64,000 bases of DNA from Clostridiales bacterium (GCA_017617995.1 JAFZVE010000048.1:1-64000), one strand, 5' to 3'; numbered from the stretch's first letter, positions 52,487 to 62,749 are shown. Made by a program: numbers and translations. The notes: a model not told the origin generated them from the letters alone.

Positions 52487-55285
52487 ATGCGACCATCAAA
52501 CAAGCGCATGCTGCGCAGACTGGCAGACCGTCAGTTTCACATATATGCTTTCTTTATCCCGGCCTTCATCATGATGACCGTGTTTGCCATACTCCAGGTT
52601 CACCCTTTTGCAACCGGCGAGAATATGATCCTGACAGTAGACTGCTACCATCAGTACGCGCCTTTTCTCGTCGAGACAAGAAACAAGATCCTGACGGGAG
52701 AGAGCCTCTTCTTCTCGTGGAACGTCGGAATGGGCACGAACTTCTGGGCGGTGTTTGCGAACTACAGTGCCAGCCCGCTGAATATCCTGGCCATCTTCTT
52801 TCCGCCGAAGTATATCGGTGACTGCATCGCTTTTCTGGCGATCCTGCGTTGCGGTCTCACAGGTCTCTTTATGTCCTATTTACTTAAAGAGCTGGACAAG
52901 GGAAGAAAAGATCTCTTCCTGACTGCTTTTTCATCGGCATATGCTCTCTGCGGATGGACCATCTCCTACTTCTGGAACATCATGTGGCACGATGCGGTTG
53001 TGCTCCTTCCGCTGATCGTCCTGGGACTGATCAAACTGATGCGGGATAAGAAACCGCTTCTTTACTGTATCACCCTGGCACTGTGCTTGATCTCCAATTT
53101 CTATGCAGGATACTTTGTCTGCCTGTTTCTGGTGTTCTATGCGCCGATCCTCTACATATCCATCACAGAGCGTGTGACACTCGCCAACTTCTGGTCGGCG
53201 GTATGGCGGTTTGCTGTATACTCTCTGATCGGAGGCGGTATTTCGGCTTTCCTGACGCTTTCGACGTATATCACACTTCAGAAATCCTCCGCAACAGGAG
53301 ATACATTTCCGAAGAAGTTTGATGTCATGAATGACATGTTTGACTTCATCAGCCGATTCCTCGTGGCTCCGAATCCGAACATCCGTGACGGCATGGCGAA
53401 CGTGTATTGCGGAGTATTCATCGCGATGATGATTCCGCTGTTCTTCCTTTGCAAGAAGATCCGTCTTCGTGAGAAGATCGCTTATGGTGTGGGACTGGCT
53501 ATCATGTATATCAGCCTCAGTTCCCGCATGATGACATTTATCTGGCACGGTTTCCATTTCCCGAACCAGATTCCGTACCGTCAGGCTTTCCTCATCTCTT
53601 TTCTCGTGGTTGTCATGGGCTATAGGGTCCTTCGCAATCTCAAGAGTTTCACGAAGAAGGAACTGATGGTTCCGTGCATGTGCATGATCGCCTACCTGAT
53701 CCTCTACGAGAAGATCGGAGAAGGTGAGGATGGATATCTGGCACTTGGACTTTCGTTCCTCTTCCTGATCATCTATACGGCGGTCGTCCGCGTGATTGGG
53801 GAAGGGAAGAGAAGCAGTATGTTCCAGCAGATCCTTCTTTTCTCGGTTCTGACTGCGGAACTGGCGACATCGACGATCGCTACAGTCAGCCTGGTCGCCG
53901 CCCACGAGAGCTTCACCGGATGGGATTTCTACGGTTCCCGTTACGATGAGATCCAGGAACTGGTGGTCGAAGACGAGAAGCAGAGCCCGTATGGATTCGA
54001 GAGATCAGAGATCTATCCTGCCTACATCTGCAACCAGCCTGCCCTTTATAACTTCAAGGGTATCTCGATCTTCACATCTACGGCAAGAGAGAGCTTCGTG
54101 ACGTTTATCAAGAATCTCGGTTTCCATAACAACGGCATCAACAGCATGCGTAACTTCGGTCTTACCGAGGTGACCGGCACACTGTTCGGTGTGCACAACA
54201 TGTACGATCTGAATAAGAATTCACCTATCCCTGTCTGCTTCGAGGAAGTAGAGACCGGAAATAGTATCCGCAAGTGTGTCAATCCTGACGCGCTCTCTCT
54301 CGGCTACATGGTCGATGCCAAGGCACTTGAGTATCACATGACGCAGACTTCCGTTCCGTTTATCTCGACGAGCGCCTGGGTAAAGAGCATGGGCGTGACA
54401 CGCGATGTCTTTACGGAAGTCGATCTTACACTCTCTGAGCCAACCGGGCTTACCGAGGGTGGCGGGAATTCCCGTACCGGATATAAGTGCACTTTCTCCG
54501 GAAGCAAAACAGCATCGATTGTCGTCGAGCCGCAGGGAGCTTCGGCCGGGGATCATCTGTATCTGTATGTCGTGGCCAACAAACCGGCTTCTCTGTCGAT
54601 CCTGGATACCAATCTGGACACGGATGAGACGAAAACATCTTCTGTCTCGGGTAGAAAAGGCCAGATCCTTGATCTCGGCTATGTCGGAGAGAATACGAAG
54701 AAGACCGTTATGGTCAAGTTCAATGAGAGCGAGAATCTGTCCGGGAACCTGTGGATCCAGTGTGCCAGAGTCGTCGAGCCTGCATATCAGGAGATGGTCG
54801 ATCTTCTCTCTGATGAGCAGATGCAGGTCATCTCTTACGATTCGACAAGCGTCGAAGGTGTTGTTACAGCCAAGACCAATGGTGCACTCCTGCTGACGAT
54901 CCCTTACGATGAGAACTGGACGGCGCTCGTTGATGGCGTGGAGGCGCCGATCCTTCCGATCGATGATGCTTTTATGGCGATCGAACTGACTGCCGGTACG
55001 CATTCGATCTCACTTAAGTATTATCCGGCGAAGTTTGATCTTTGCGTCAAGATCTCGATTGCGGCCATTTGTGCATTGATCCTGCTGACGGTCATCCGGA
55101 AGATAAGAGAATCAGCCGCACTTAGAAAGCTTGCTGCCATTGAAGAGCAATCTGACGACATCGATTCTTCCGAGGACCATGATGCTGACATGGGGACAGA
55201 TGCTTCCGGTGTCACAGGTGAATACGATATGAATTCAGATGAGGATACAGGTGCGGAGGAGTTGCCTTCCGGGGAGGAGCAATGA
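52487..55285 (+). CDS. YfhO-family membrane protein, first of a tandem pair
   Basis: A 932-residue protein. About a dozen membrane helices lie in residues 25-470, with the YfhO signature 'DCYHQYAPFLVETRNKILTG' followed by 'SWNVGMGTNFWAVFANY'. A large extracellular beta domain ends 'LTIPYDENWTALVDGVEAPI' and 'LTAGTHSISLKYYPAKF', then a last helix and an acidic tail of about 60 residues. A weak extended -10 (TGA-TACAAT) lies about 40 bp before the start. It overlaps the next YfhO gene by 4 bp (ATGA). Likely role: GT-C-type glycosylation of a surface polymer such as lipoteichoic acid. Confidence 0.9.
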   Translation: MRPSNKRMLRRLADRQFHIYAFFIPAFIMMTVFAILQVHPFATGENMILTVDCYHQYAPFLVETRNKILTGESLFFSWNVGMGTNFWAVFANYSASPLNILAIFFPPKYIGDCIAFLAILRCGLTGLFMSYLLKELDKGRKDLFLTAFSSAYALCGWTISYFWNIMWHDAVVLLPLIVLGLIKLMRDKKPLLYCITLALCLISNFYAGYFVCLFLVFYAPILYISITERVTLANFWSAVWRFAVYSLIGGGISAFLTLSTYITLQKSSATGDTFPKKFDVMNDMFDFISRFLVAPNPNIRDGMANVYCGVFIAMMIPLFFLCKKIRLREKIAYGVGLAIMYISLSSRMMTFIWHGFHFPNQIPYRQAFLISFLVVVMGYRVLRNLKSFTKKELMVPCMCMIAYLILYEKIGEGEDGYLALGLSFLFLIIYTAVVRVIGEGKRSSMFQQILLFSVLTAELATSTIATVSLVAAHESFTGWDFYGSRYDEIQELVVEDEKQSPYGFERSEIYPAYICNQPALYNFKGISIFTSTARESFVTFIKNLGFHNNGINSMRNFGLTEVTGTLFGVHNMYDLNKNSPIPVCFEEVETGNSIRKCVNPDALSLGYMVDAKALEYHMTQTSVPFISTSAWVKSMGVTRDVFTEVDLTLSEPTGLTEGGGNSRTGYKCTFSGSKTASIVVEPQGASAGDHLYLYVVANKPASLSILDTNLDTDETKTSSVSGRKGQILDLGYVGENTKKTVMVKFNESENLSGNLWIQCARVVEPAYQEMVDLLSDEQMQVISYDSTSVEGVVTAKTNGALLLTIPYDENWTALVDGVEAPILPIDDAFMAIELTAGTHSISLKYYPAKFDLCVKISIAAICALILLTVIRKIRESAALRKLAAIEEQSDDIDSSEDHDADMGTDASGVTGEYDMNSDEDTGAEELPSGEEQ

Positions 55286-58050
55286 GGTACCTTCGTAAGG
55301 ACAGCCGCATCACTTTGGCCGATACGAGAACGAAGGTGTATCTTCCTGTGGCGGTTCTTCTGCCCGGGCTGATTCTTCTTGCTATTGCCTACAAGTTTAA
55401 ACTTTATCCCTTCTCGTCTAAGTGTTTCGCAACCGATGCACTCCGCAACACGTATTTCCCTGTGATCGCAGAGCTTCGCAGAAAGATTCTGGCGAAGGAA
55501 TCATTGTTCTATTCTTGGAATGCGGGTGGCGGTGTGAATTTCTGGGCGTGGATCTCCGCGTATGCATCGAGTCCGTTTGTGCTGCTCTATCTTCTTGTTC
55601 CGGAGAAGGATATCGCATCGATGACACAGATCATCTTTGCACTTAAGGCTTCTTGGGCAGCACTGGCGCTTTTCATCCTTCTCTGGAAGAAGGAAAACGT
55701 GGTATCGCCGATCAGTGTGGCGGTATCTACGGCATATGCCCTCTGCGGTTATGTCTTGACATATTCGCAGGAACCGTGGCTTCTTGATTCGGTGATCCTT
55801 CTTCCGCTCCTCATTCTTACGCTTCACTACCTGATTCGTGGGAGAAAACCATGGGCATTTTCGCTTGTGTGCGCCCTAATGGGCATTACTTGTGCGAAGG
55901 CGGGCGTATATATGCTTATCTTCGTTCTTGCGATGTTCCCGCTTCTCATCATTGAGGATCGCCGTGAGAATGAGAAAGCCAGAAAGATCTGGACGATTTT
56001 CAAGGATTTCTTCCTGTATCTATTCTTTGGCGTTGGTATTTCCGCATTCATGTGGTTCCCGGCATGGCAGACCTTCTGGAACACCTCGGCCGGGATGCAG
56101 GTCCTCCATTTGCCGCAGGACCTTACAATGAATCTGAAAGCCTGGGATATTCTGGAACGGGCATGCTTCGACTCACTTCTGATTTTTCCTTCTTTTGAGA
56201 ATCAGGCTCCCGGTATATACTGCGGAATCTTTCCGGTCATCCTGGTGATCCTCTACGGCTTTTCTTCCCGAATCCGTTTTACGGAGAAGGTATATGTCTT
56301 CTCTATGATGGTGGTACTCTACATCTCCATGTCCAGTAAAATCATTCAGTATGTGTTCCTGGGATTTCATTTTCCGATCACGGGCGTATATCCGCAGGCG
56401 ATTCTTATTACTTTCCTGATCGTGTATGCATCCGGTCGGCTTCTGTCACGTGAAGTATGGTTCGATGAGCGCAGTCACGTGCATGCAGCACTGGGTATGC
56501 TGATCACTTTCATGCTGATTCGCTCAGCTGTTTCTAAGGATCTTTCCTACTCGGACTATGCGGTATATATGGCAGTTCTTTTCCTGATACTCTATTTCTC
56601 ATTTCTTCTTAACGTTCCTTCACTTAAGGGAAGACGGAAAGAAACGGCGGTCTCCATTCTGGCGCTGGTGATGATTCTGGAGGCGGGATTGTCATTTTAT
56701 CGCCCGATCAAAGAGAAGTATTACCACGCGGTCGTGGAGCGTGAGGTAGTGGAGAAGGGAGCGCTGGATGGTCTTCGCATCGATCCTTCTTCTAATTCGC
56801 GTGAAAAACTGGAGAAGAAAAAAATATACGCCCTGGACGATGCTGTGATCTGTGCGGAGACGGATCCGGCAGAGACAGCAAAATTGCTTACAGTCCGTGC
56901 CGGTCTTGCCGCCGGCGAGCGGGTATTCTTTTCTTCCCCCGCGGACGACGATTACAATTATGGGTTTATGAATCACTTCGCGACGCTGTCCTCGGACGGC
57001 TATATGACCTCTTTGCAGTTTTCACGGGCACTGTGCGCTTTGGGTGTGAACCGCAATCTGGACGAGACGAAGATTCTTCCCGGAGCCGGCACCCCGGTTA
57101 CTGATATTCTGCTTCGTCAAGGTCGCCTGATCGACACGGCAAGAGAACTGGGAAGTGTAAGTGCGATTCCCAATACAGATTCCAGCGGATTCTTCTTTGT
57201 GGCGGAAGATATCTTCAGTGTGCTTCTTACAGATGATTCCCCATTTGTCAATCAGAATGAGCTGGCGTACCGGCTGACCGGTGCGAGACCTCTCACGATT
57301 CTTCACATGGAAGCCGAAGAGATGGAAAACATGAGAGAAAACTCTGATGATACTTTTTCTGCTTTAGATACATCTTCGTTGGGGAAAGTCGTTTTCGAAT
57401 CACAGGAGATCCTTTCCTCTGATTTTTCTACCTTATATATATTAGTAAGATGCGATCAGAATGTAACCGTGGAAGCTTTTCTGAGAAATGACGAGAATGA
57501 AGTTCCGCTCAATCATCCGTCGAGACGGTCAAATGAATGCATCTGCATTGATGTGCCACATCCGGAAGGCTGGAAACTGTGCGTGAAGTTATCCTTGTAT
57601 TCGCCTGGGGATTCGAAACTCTCTTTCTACGCCGCCTCGCCGGACAAGGAAGCGATGGAGATATACGAGAACCGGATGAGGTCTTCTATCTGGCAGACGA
57701 GCTCGTGGGAAGACGGGAAATTTGCCGGGAGCATCGATGCACCCGAAGCAGGGACACTTCTGTTCAGTGTTCCGGCAGATGACGGCTGGACGGCTACGAT
57801 CGACGGGCAAAAAACGGAAACTTTCGGAGCATACAAGACATTTTTGGCTGTGCACGTTCCGCAGGGACATCACGAGATCTCGCTTCAGTTTATTCCGGAG
57901 GGGTTCATCGGGGCAGTCATAGCGGGAGCGTTTGCAATAGTGCTCCTCATACTTCTGTCAGCAAGCAAGTGCTTCCCTAATAAGAAAAAGGGGAAGGCAA
58001 TAGATAAAGTAGAAAACACGGTTCGGATCGAACAGGAGGAGAAGACATGA
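55282..58050 (+). CDS. YfhO-family membrane protein, second of a tandem pair
   Basis: A 922-residue paralogue of the preceding gene, with the same layout: membrane helices to about residue 460 ('ATDALRNTYFPVIAELRRKIL', 'SWNAGGGVNFWAWISAY'), an extracellular beta domain ending 'FSVPADDGWTATIDGQKTET' and 'VPQGHHEISLQFIPEGF', and a final helix. It differs enough to be an old duplication. It is translationally coupled at both ends by 4-bp overlaps, with the first YfhO gene and with the exonuclease. The pair may glycosylate different acceptors or work as a heteromer. Confidence 0.88.
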   Translation: MRYLRKDSRITLADTRTKVYLPVAVLLPGLILLAIAYKFKLYPFSSKCFATDALRNTYFPVIAELRRKILAKESLFYSWNAGGGVNFWAWISAYASSPFVLLYLLVPEKDIASMTQIIFALKASWAALALFILLWKKENVVSPISVAVSTAYALCGYVLTYSQEPWLLDSVILLPLLILTLHYLIRGRKPWAFSLVCALMGITCAKAGVYMLIFVLAMFPLLIIEDRRENEKARKIWTIFKDFFLYLFFGVGISAFMWFPAWQTFWNTSAGMQVLHLPQDLTMNLKAWDILERACFDSLLIFPSFENQAPGIYCGIFPVILVILYGFSSRIRFTEKVYVFSMMVVLYISMSSKIIQYVFLGFHFPITGVYPQAILITFLIVYASGRLLSREVWFDERSHVHAALGMLITFMLIRSAVSKDLSYSDYAVYMAVLFLILYFSFLLNVPSLKGRRKETAVSILALVMILEAGLSFYRPIKEKYYHAVVEREVVEKGALDGLRIDPSSNSREKLEKKKIYALDDAVICAETDPAETAKLLTVRAGLAAGERVFFSSPADDDYNYGFMNHFATLSSDGYMTSLQFSRALCALGVNRNLDETKILPGAGTPVTDILLRQGRLIDTARELGSVSAIPNTDSSGFFFVAEDIFSVLLTDDSPFVNQNELAYRLTGARPLTILHMEAEEMENMRENSDDTFSALDTSSLGKVVFESQEILSSDFSTLYILVRCDQNVTVEAFLRNDENEVPLNHPSRRSNECICIDVPHPEGWKLCVKLSLYSPGDSKLSFYAASPDKEAMEIYENRMRSSIWQTSSWEDGKFAGSIDAPEAGTLLFSVPADDGWTATIDGQKTETFGAYKTFLAVHVPQGHHEISLQFIPEGFIGAVIAGAFAIVLLILLSASKCFPNKKKGKAIDKVENTVRIEQEEKT

Positions 58051-59063
58051 TGAGTGAACAAAAGGAGTTGTTTCCGACAACATTCGTCGTATTGGATATG
58101 GAGTGGAACCAGCCGATTCCCTATATTCCGTCTCCGGTCGATCCCAAGACGTTGCCCGGTGAAATCATTGAGATCGGAGCCGTGAAACTCCGGATGAATT
58201 CGGAGAAGGACTTCGAGCTTTCCCGTCCGCTGCGACTTACAGTAAGACCGATCTACTACCGGGTCATGAACAGACAGGTATCCCGAGTGATCAACAAGAG
58301 TACCAATGACCTTAAGTGCGGTCTGCCCTTTCAGGAAGCGTACAGACTATTCATGGATTTCTGCGGAGAAGATTATGTGCTGTGTGCCTGGGGAGATTCG
58401 GATATCTCCATTCTTCGCTCTAATCTCAAGATCCACGGGCTTTCTGCCGAAATGAATGAAAGATTTATGGATATCCAGCCTTTCTTCGGAAAGGTGGGGG
58501 AGAATACGACCATGCAGAGAAGCGTGAACTACGCGGTGGATTTCTATAAGATCCCGCAGACGGATGATTTTCACAGCGCAGACAAGGATGCCTGGTATGA
58601 AGCTCTGGTCTTGAAAGAATCACTGATCGACTATTTCAGCATGAAGAATACCGAAGAGAAGACGGAAGGCTTTATCCCTTTGTCCTCCTACATATCCAAT
58701 CCGAATCTGACGATGCAGTTCCGGTGGAAGAGTGATGTCTTCCCGACAGAGAAGGAAGCAGATGAGAAAGCCGAACAGGAAGTGCTTCGCTGCCCTATAT
58801 GTAATGAGAAACTGGTGGCGGATCTTCCATGGTTCTCTTCCGGGCATACCCATCTTTCTTTGTGGAAATGTTCGCAGCACGGATTACTTGCTGGTAAGAT
58901 CCGTGCCAAGAGAACACCGGATCAGAAATACTACGGGGCCGGACAAATCCGATTTGCAAATGCGAGCGCAGCGTGGTATGTTAAAGAGAAGTGGCAGTCG
59001 CTTTCGGAAGTGGGAGGGGGCCCCGAGAGGAAAAATGATCCCGAAGCAGAAGAATGTGACTGA
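58047..59063 (+). CDS. DEDDh 3'-5' exonuclease with a zinc-ribbon-like tail
   Basis: A 338-residue protein. GGAGGAG precedes ATG 58047. ExoI is 'FVVLDMEWNQP' (Asp17, Glu19) followed by 'GEIIEIGAVKL'; ExoII is 'CAWGDSDISIL'; ExoIII is 'HSADKDAWYEA' (His176, Asp181). This fits the DnaQ-like KapD/ERI1 type that acts on RNA or DNA ends. The C-terminal 90 residues carry CPIC and a later C-x2-H pair, a possible zinc ribbon not usual for KapD. It is the third gene in an operon with two YfhO genes, an unexplained pairing. Confidence 0.87.
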   Translation: MMSEQKELFPTTFVVLDMEWNQPIPYIPSPVDPKTLPGEIIEIGAVKLRMNSEKDFELSRPLRLTVRPIYYRVMNRQVSRVINKSTNDLKCGLPFQEAYRLFMDFCGEDYVLCAWGDSDISILRSNLKIHGLSAEMNERFMDIQPFFGKVGENTTMQRSVNYAVDFYKIPQTDDFHSADKDAWYEALVLKESLIDYFSMKNTEEKTEGFIPLSSYISNPNLTMQFRWKSDVFPTEKEADEKAEQEVLRCPICNEKLVADLPWFSSGHTHLSLWKCSQHGLLAGKIRAKRTPDQKYYGAGQIRFANASAAWYVKEKWQSLSEVGGGPERKNDPEAEECD

Positions 59064-59153
59064 ATGGATACATAATTGCCGCATGATATTGTTTGAATTG
59101 TGAAATAATGTGAACTTTCCAATCAAAGCTCTTTTATTTTGCGCTTTCGTCAA

Positions 59154-59159
59154 TATAAT
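59154..59159 (+). promoter_or_regulatory. -10 box of the PilX-like gene
   Basis: TATAAT, 75 bp before the start codon. A T-rich stretch lies at the -35 position with no clear hexamer. Confidence 0.45.
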
Positions 59160-59233
59160 GGTAATTAAGTATAACCAAAAAAATGTAACTTATCCGCAAT
59201 GATTCATTAGACAAACTTTGGAGGCAACGAAAG

Positions 59234-61249
59234 ATGAAGTTCTTACACAGTGGTAAGCTGCATCAGAGATCCAGCAAACGAGGAGGTATGCTCATTCTCG
59301 TTCTGATGATCTTTGCTGTATCCCTTATCCTTATTTCATCTGCAATGACAATTACTCTGGCCAGCCGTAACCGCTACTATGTGGATGCGGAGAGAAGCCA
59401 GGAGAGATTGACGCTGTCATGTGCGGCAGAAACGATCCTTGATGCTATACAGAAACAGGAAATTACTGATGCTCAAGTAAAGACTATGGCGTCGACCAAC
59501 GGTACTACAGAATACAAGATTACAGGTGCTCAGGAATCCAAGCTTGGAGGTACTGCGAGTTCCGATAGTGGTAAGAATATCGCACCTGGTCTTTCCAATA
59601 ACTCGACCAGTAATCAGACTTATTTCACAGTGAAGCCTGCTTCTGAGGGTTCAAACGATGTTATCATGGAATTTGCAACCATTATTGATGTAACAGGAAG
59701 TGATAGCAACTATGAGAGACTTCGTGTGTATCTCGAATATACAGGAAGTCCGGAGATTCCTGAGATCTGTGCCAATATGGTAACTGCAGGTTCCGATGAT
59801 GATCCCAATGTTCTGGATATTCAGGACTTGATGGTGAATACAGATAAGTCTTATACAGTTTTCCATGGCAACATTTCGTTGTCTGGATATCAGAGTCAGA
59901 CGTATGTTGAGAATACTGCAGTATTTACTGGCAAACTGGGGGCAGCGCAAGGTTCTCGTTTCATGCATGATGTAGTTTTTTACGGAAAAGATGCAACTAT
60001 CGACGTTGCAAGCATTGGCGGTAATGGTATATCTACAACCGGAAACATCTACTTCTTAGGTATTGATTACGGTGAGAGTGACAATAATCAACTTAATGTT
60101 TTCAATGGAACTCCGCCAGAATCCAATTTTAATATTGTTTCTGATGGTATCTATTTCTACAATGCAAGAATGTACGTCACAAACCAGGTTCGTGGCGCTG
60201 ATCAGCAATCGTACCAAGCAAATGTCGGCGGATATTTCTCCGGATACAATCGTCCGGTTTGGGAAGGCAAATACTGGGTCGTAGATGGAGGTAGCTCCGT
60301 TGAGAGAAACAAAGAATGGTCTGGTGCGAAGAACGTTATTATTGTTAAAGATGGTAGCGCAACATTCCATAGAAATCAGTGGGAAACAGGAAGTCAGATA
60401 ACAGAGACGGTATATGATAATGAGGCAGCTCTTCTGGCTTCGTCGGTACAAGAGCATAAGGATATGTATAACACCCTCAAAACTAAGGGACAGAGTTACC
60501 TGACGGATGAGGCGCTGAAAAAAGCAGCGGAACAGCAGGTTCCTTCGATGACTGCACAGAGCAATGCTTATGGCTCATACGCTTCTAAGGCTCCTACGTC
60601 GAATACGGATCCAACTAAGGTGATTACATCTGGTTGCGGAACTAAAACTATAACTGGAAATAATAATCACTTTGTCATGTCCGGATCTTATTCCAATGGT
60701 GATGTGACGCTTGAGGGAGATTCGAGTATCTATATGACAGGAAATGTCGACTTCAATAATTTCCGCATCCGCGTTGCCGATACGGATCACCTCACAATTG
60801 TTCTGGCGAAGAATGCAACTTTGACTATGCATGAAGGCAACGAGTATAGCCATACAGGAATCATTTCTGTTTCTATGCGAAATGGCTCGTTGGAGGGTAA
60901 AGCCTCAGAAACAGATATGAGAGGAAAGTCTGGACAAAAACCGGCATGTTATATCATTGGTTTGGGTAAAAATACCGTTACGTTGCAGCATCCTGCCGTG
61001 CTTGATGCTTATGTCAGCCTCGCAGGAACAGGGGAAGATGCAGGTTCATTCGTATATGGTGGTGGTTCACCTTCGGCTCCGGTTGCCTTCTATGGAAGAG
61101 TAGAGGCGGCTAAGATTAAGTCAGGCGCAGGTGGCCAGGGCGGTCAGATGTTTATGGAATATTGTCCGGGTGTCAATGAAGATAGTAATACACCGCAACC
61201 GTTACAGAGTGCCTACACGGTAAAGAGCTATGAGTATTACTACACCTGA
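59234..61249 (+). CDS. PilX-like pilus assembly / pseudopilin-associated protein
   Basis: A 671-residue protein behind TTTGGAGG. A basic N-terminus (residues 1-16), 'KRGGMLILVLMIFAVSLILIS' and a following helix resemble the PilX N-terminal domain or an atypical type III signal; 'SRNRYYVDAERSQERLTLSCAAE' is the usual continuation. The remaining 600 residues are beta-rich, with parallel-helix-like character ('NHFVMSGSYSNGDVTLEGDSS', 'MTGNVDFNNFRIRVA'). Established: PilX-type proteins help assemble type IV pili and sit at the tip. A long beta-helical passenger domain suggests an adhesive role. Neighbouring prepilin peptidase and PilB genes support a pilus locus. Confidence 0.7.
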   Translation: MKFLHSGKLHQRSSKRGGMLILVLMIFAVSLILISSAMTITLASRNRYYVDAERSQERLTLSCAAETILDAIQKQEITDAQVKTMASTNGTTEYKITGAQESKLGGTASSDSGKNIAPGLSNNSTSNQTYFTVKPASEGSNDVIMEFATIIDVTGSDSNYERLRVYLEYTGSPEIPEICANMVTAGSDDDPNVLDIQDLMVNTDKSYTVFHGNISLSGYQSQTYVENTAVFTGKLGAAQGSRFMHDVVFYGKDATIDVASIGGNGISTTGNIYFLGIDYGESDNNQLNVFNGTPPESNFNIVSDGIYFYNARMYVTNQVRGADQQSYQANVGGYFSGYNRPVWEGKYWVVDGGSSVERNKEWSGAKNVIIVKDGSATFHRNQWETGSQITETVYDNEAALLASSVQEHKDMYNTLKTKGQSYLTDEALKKAAEQQVPSMTAQSNAYGSYASKAPTSNTDPTKVITSGCGTKTITGNNNHFVMSGSYSNGDVTLEGDSSIYMTGNVDFNNFRIRVADTDHLTIVLAKNATLTMHEGNEYSHTGIISVSMRNGSLEGKASETDMRGKSGQKPACYIIGLGKNTVTLQHPAVLDAYVSLAGTGEDAGSFVYGGGSPSAPVAFYGRVEAAKIKSGAGGQGGQMFMEYCPGVNEDSNTPQPLQSAYTVKSYEYYYT

Positions 61250-61310
61250 TTTGCAGGGGGGCAAAGTAAACCCAAGTTTCTGGCAAAATAGTTAATCGTC
61301 GATAAAGACA

Positions 61311-61332
61311 GGGGGGCTCGAAAGAGCCCCCC
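61311..61332 (+). terminator. Intrinsic terminator of the PilX-like gene
   Basis: GGGGGGCTC-GAAA-GAGCCCCCC, a 9-bp G-C-rich stem with a GAAA tetraloop, then AAATTTAT. Confidence 0.8.
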
Positions 61333-61513
61333 AAATTTATGTCTGGAAAATGTGTGTAGCATGACAAGCGGATATCGGATAGTTTAACGAGTCGTGATTG
61401 TATAATTTGTAGCTTCTGTCAAATCTGAACTTTGATCTCGATGAAATAATTCGAAGGTGAGAGATATAAACAACTCTCAAACGAGTCAGAGCCAGTAAGA
61501 GAAAAGTCGAGAA

Positions 61514-62371
61514 TCAAAAACAGAAGTAAAGTGAATAGGCGAAGTAGCCAATTGCTGCTCCAGAAGCAAGAAATGTACCGAGATACTTCACGTTCTTACC
61601 ATTTTTGATCAGAACCCTTGCAATCAGATAGACTGTAGCGGTCACGAGAGAAGGGATAGCTCCGATGGCCGCGCAGAGTGCTATGGCAAAAAGATCCGAT
61701 GTGCGGATAGCCTTGGATTCTTTGCTGTGGAAATATACTCCTAAAGATTTAAATCCCATAGTCAGGATAACGGAAATGGCAACAGCGAGAAGCCCGATGG
61801 CTGCTCCGATGAGTGTCTGAAGCAACCACTTTCCGATCAGAGAAGCCAGACTCTCTGAGGCGGTATCTCTGATGGCATGAAGGATACGTGCAAGTATCTG
61901 AACAAGGAAATCAATTCCCAGTGCACTAGTCATGACGTACATGGAAGAACCGGTATCCTTCATGATCATCATCTCGACGATGACGATGTTAATCATAACA
62001 AACAGAGCACACAGCTCGATAAAGGGGAAAATATTCTTGGCGGGTTCGAGTGGATCGAGAAACATCGTAAGGTGGGTGGCGGCCATGATCATGTAGAAGA
62101 GAGCTGTCAGACTTTCGATCTTGATGTATCGTGAGGAGACGGGTGTCTTGCAGTAACGGCATTTTCCGCCCAGGAAGAGCCAGCTGAAGATTGGAACGAG
62201 ATCCAGTGCACCGAGCTCATGCCCGCAGGTCATACACATGGAGTGCCCTTTTACGATCGTGCGGTGTTCCGGAATCCTGTAGATGCAGACGTTTGTGAAA
62301 CTTCCGACGATGGAACCGAATATTCCGGCCAGAACAATATTAATGATAGCTAAAACCAATTCGGGACTCAT
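61514..62371 (-). CDS. Prepilin peptidase (A24 family), atypical active site
   Basis: A 285-residue membrane protein. ATG 62371 is chosen because GGAGGT lies 9 nt upstream (GTG 62380 would touch it). The N-terminal methylase region 'FGSIVGSFTNVCIYRIPEHR' and two CxxC pairs (Cys46/49 and Cys71/74) are those of PilD/ComC. Of the two catalytic aspartates, the first falls at VIVEMMIMKD, with Glu133 in place of the expected Asp, and the second at 'KAIRTSDLFAIAL' (Asp226), without the usual G-x-G-D. It may still work, or may have lost peptidase activity. Encoded opposite to pilB across a shared 378-bp region. Confidence 0.82.
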   Translation of the reverse strand: MSPELVLAIINIVLAGIFGSIVGSFTNVCIYRIPEHRTIVKGHSMCMTCGHELGALDLVPIFSWLFLGGKCRYCKTPVSSRYIKIESLTALFYMIMAATHLTMFLDPLEPAKNIFPFIELCALFVMINIVIVEMMIMKDTGSSMYVMTSALGIDFLVQILARILHAIRDTASESLASLIGKWLLQTLIGAAIGLLAVAISVILTMGFKSLGVYFHSKESKAIRTSDLFAIALCAAIGAIPSLVTATVYLIARVLIKNGKNVKYLGTFLASGAAIGYFAYSLYFCF

Positions 62372-62749
62372 TTTTGTCACACCTCCAATATGTACTCTAC
62401 ATTATTACAAACCTTCGGAATATGCAAATAACCTTTCTTTTTTCTTGCTTTTCTATCAAACTTTTTTGTATATTTTCTACAAAATATTCAGTTTTTGTTG
62501 CAAAAACACAGTTTTCCATGTATATTTATTGAGAAAAAGACGATGGTATTTGACACGTCATTATGGGATCGGGTTACAAGAGAGTAACAGTTTCGCTTAG
62601 ATAATGAGCGAAATTGTAATTTTTTGTTTACACGAAACCCTATACAAACGGTGCCGTTTGGGTGTACATTACTATTATCGAAATATGTGTGAGACGTGAC
62701 ACGTTCTCACAAATAGATACTAAAGCGTGCATCAATTTGGGAGGGTATG
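62372..62749. other. 378-bp A+T-rich divergent region between prepilin peptidase and pilB genes
   Basis: No gene is visible. Hairpins: TTTTGTA/TACAAAA (62464-62484), GTTTTTG-TTG-CAAAAAC (62491-62507), and TTTCGCT/AGCGAAA (62591-62613) followed by ATTTTTTG, which looks like a terminator or attenuator. CAAACGG-TG-CCGTTTG (62645-62660) sits where the -35 would be relative to TATTAT (62673-62678). TGTGAGA/TCTCACA (62688-62711) follows. Confidence 0.5.
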
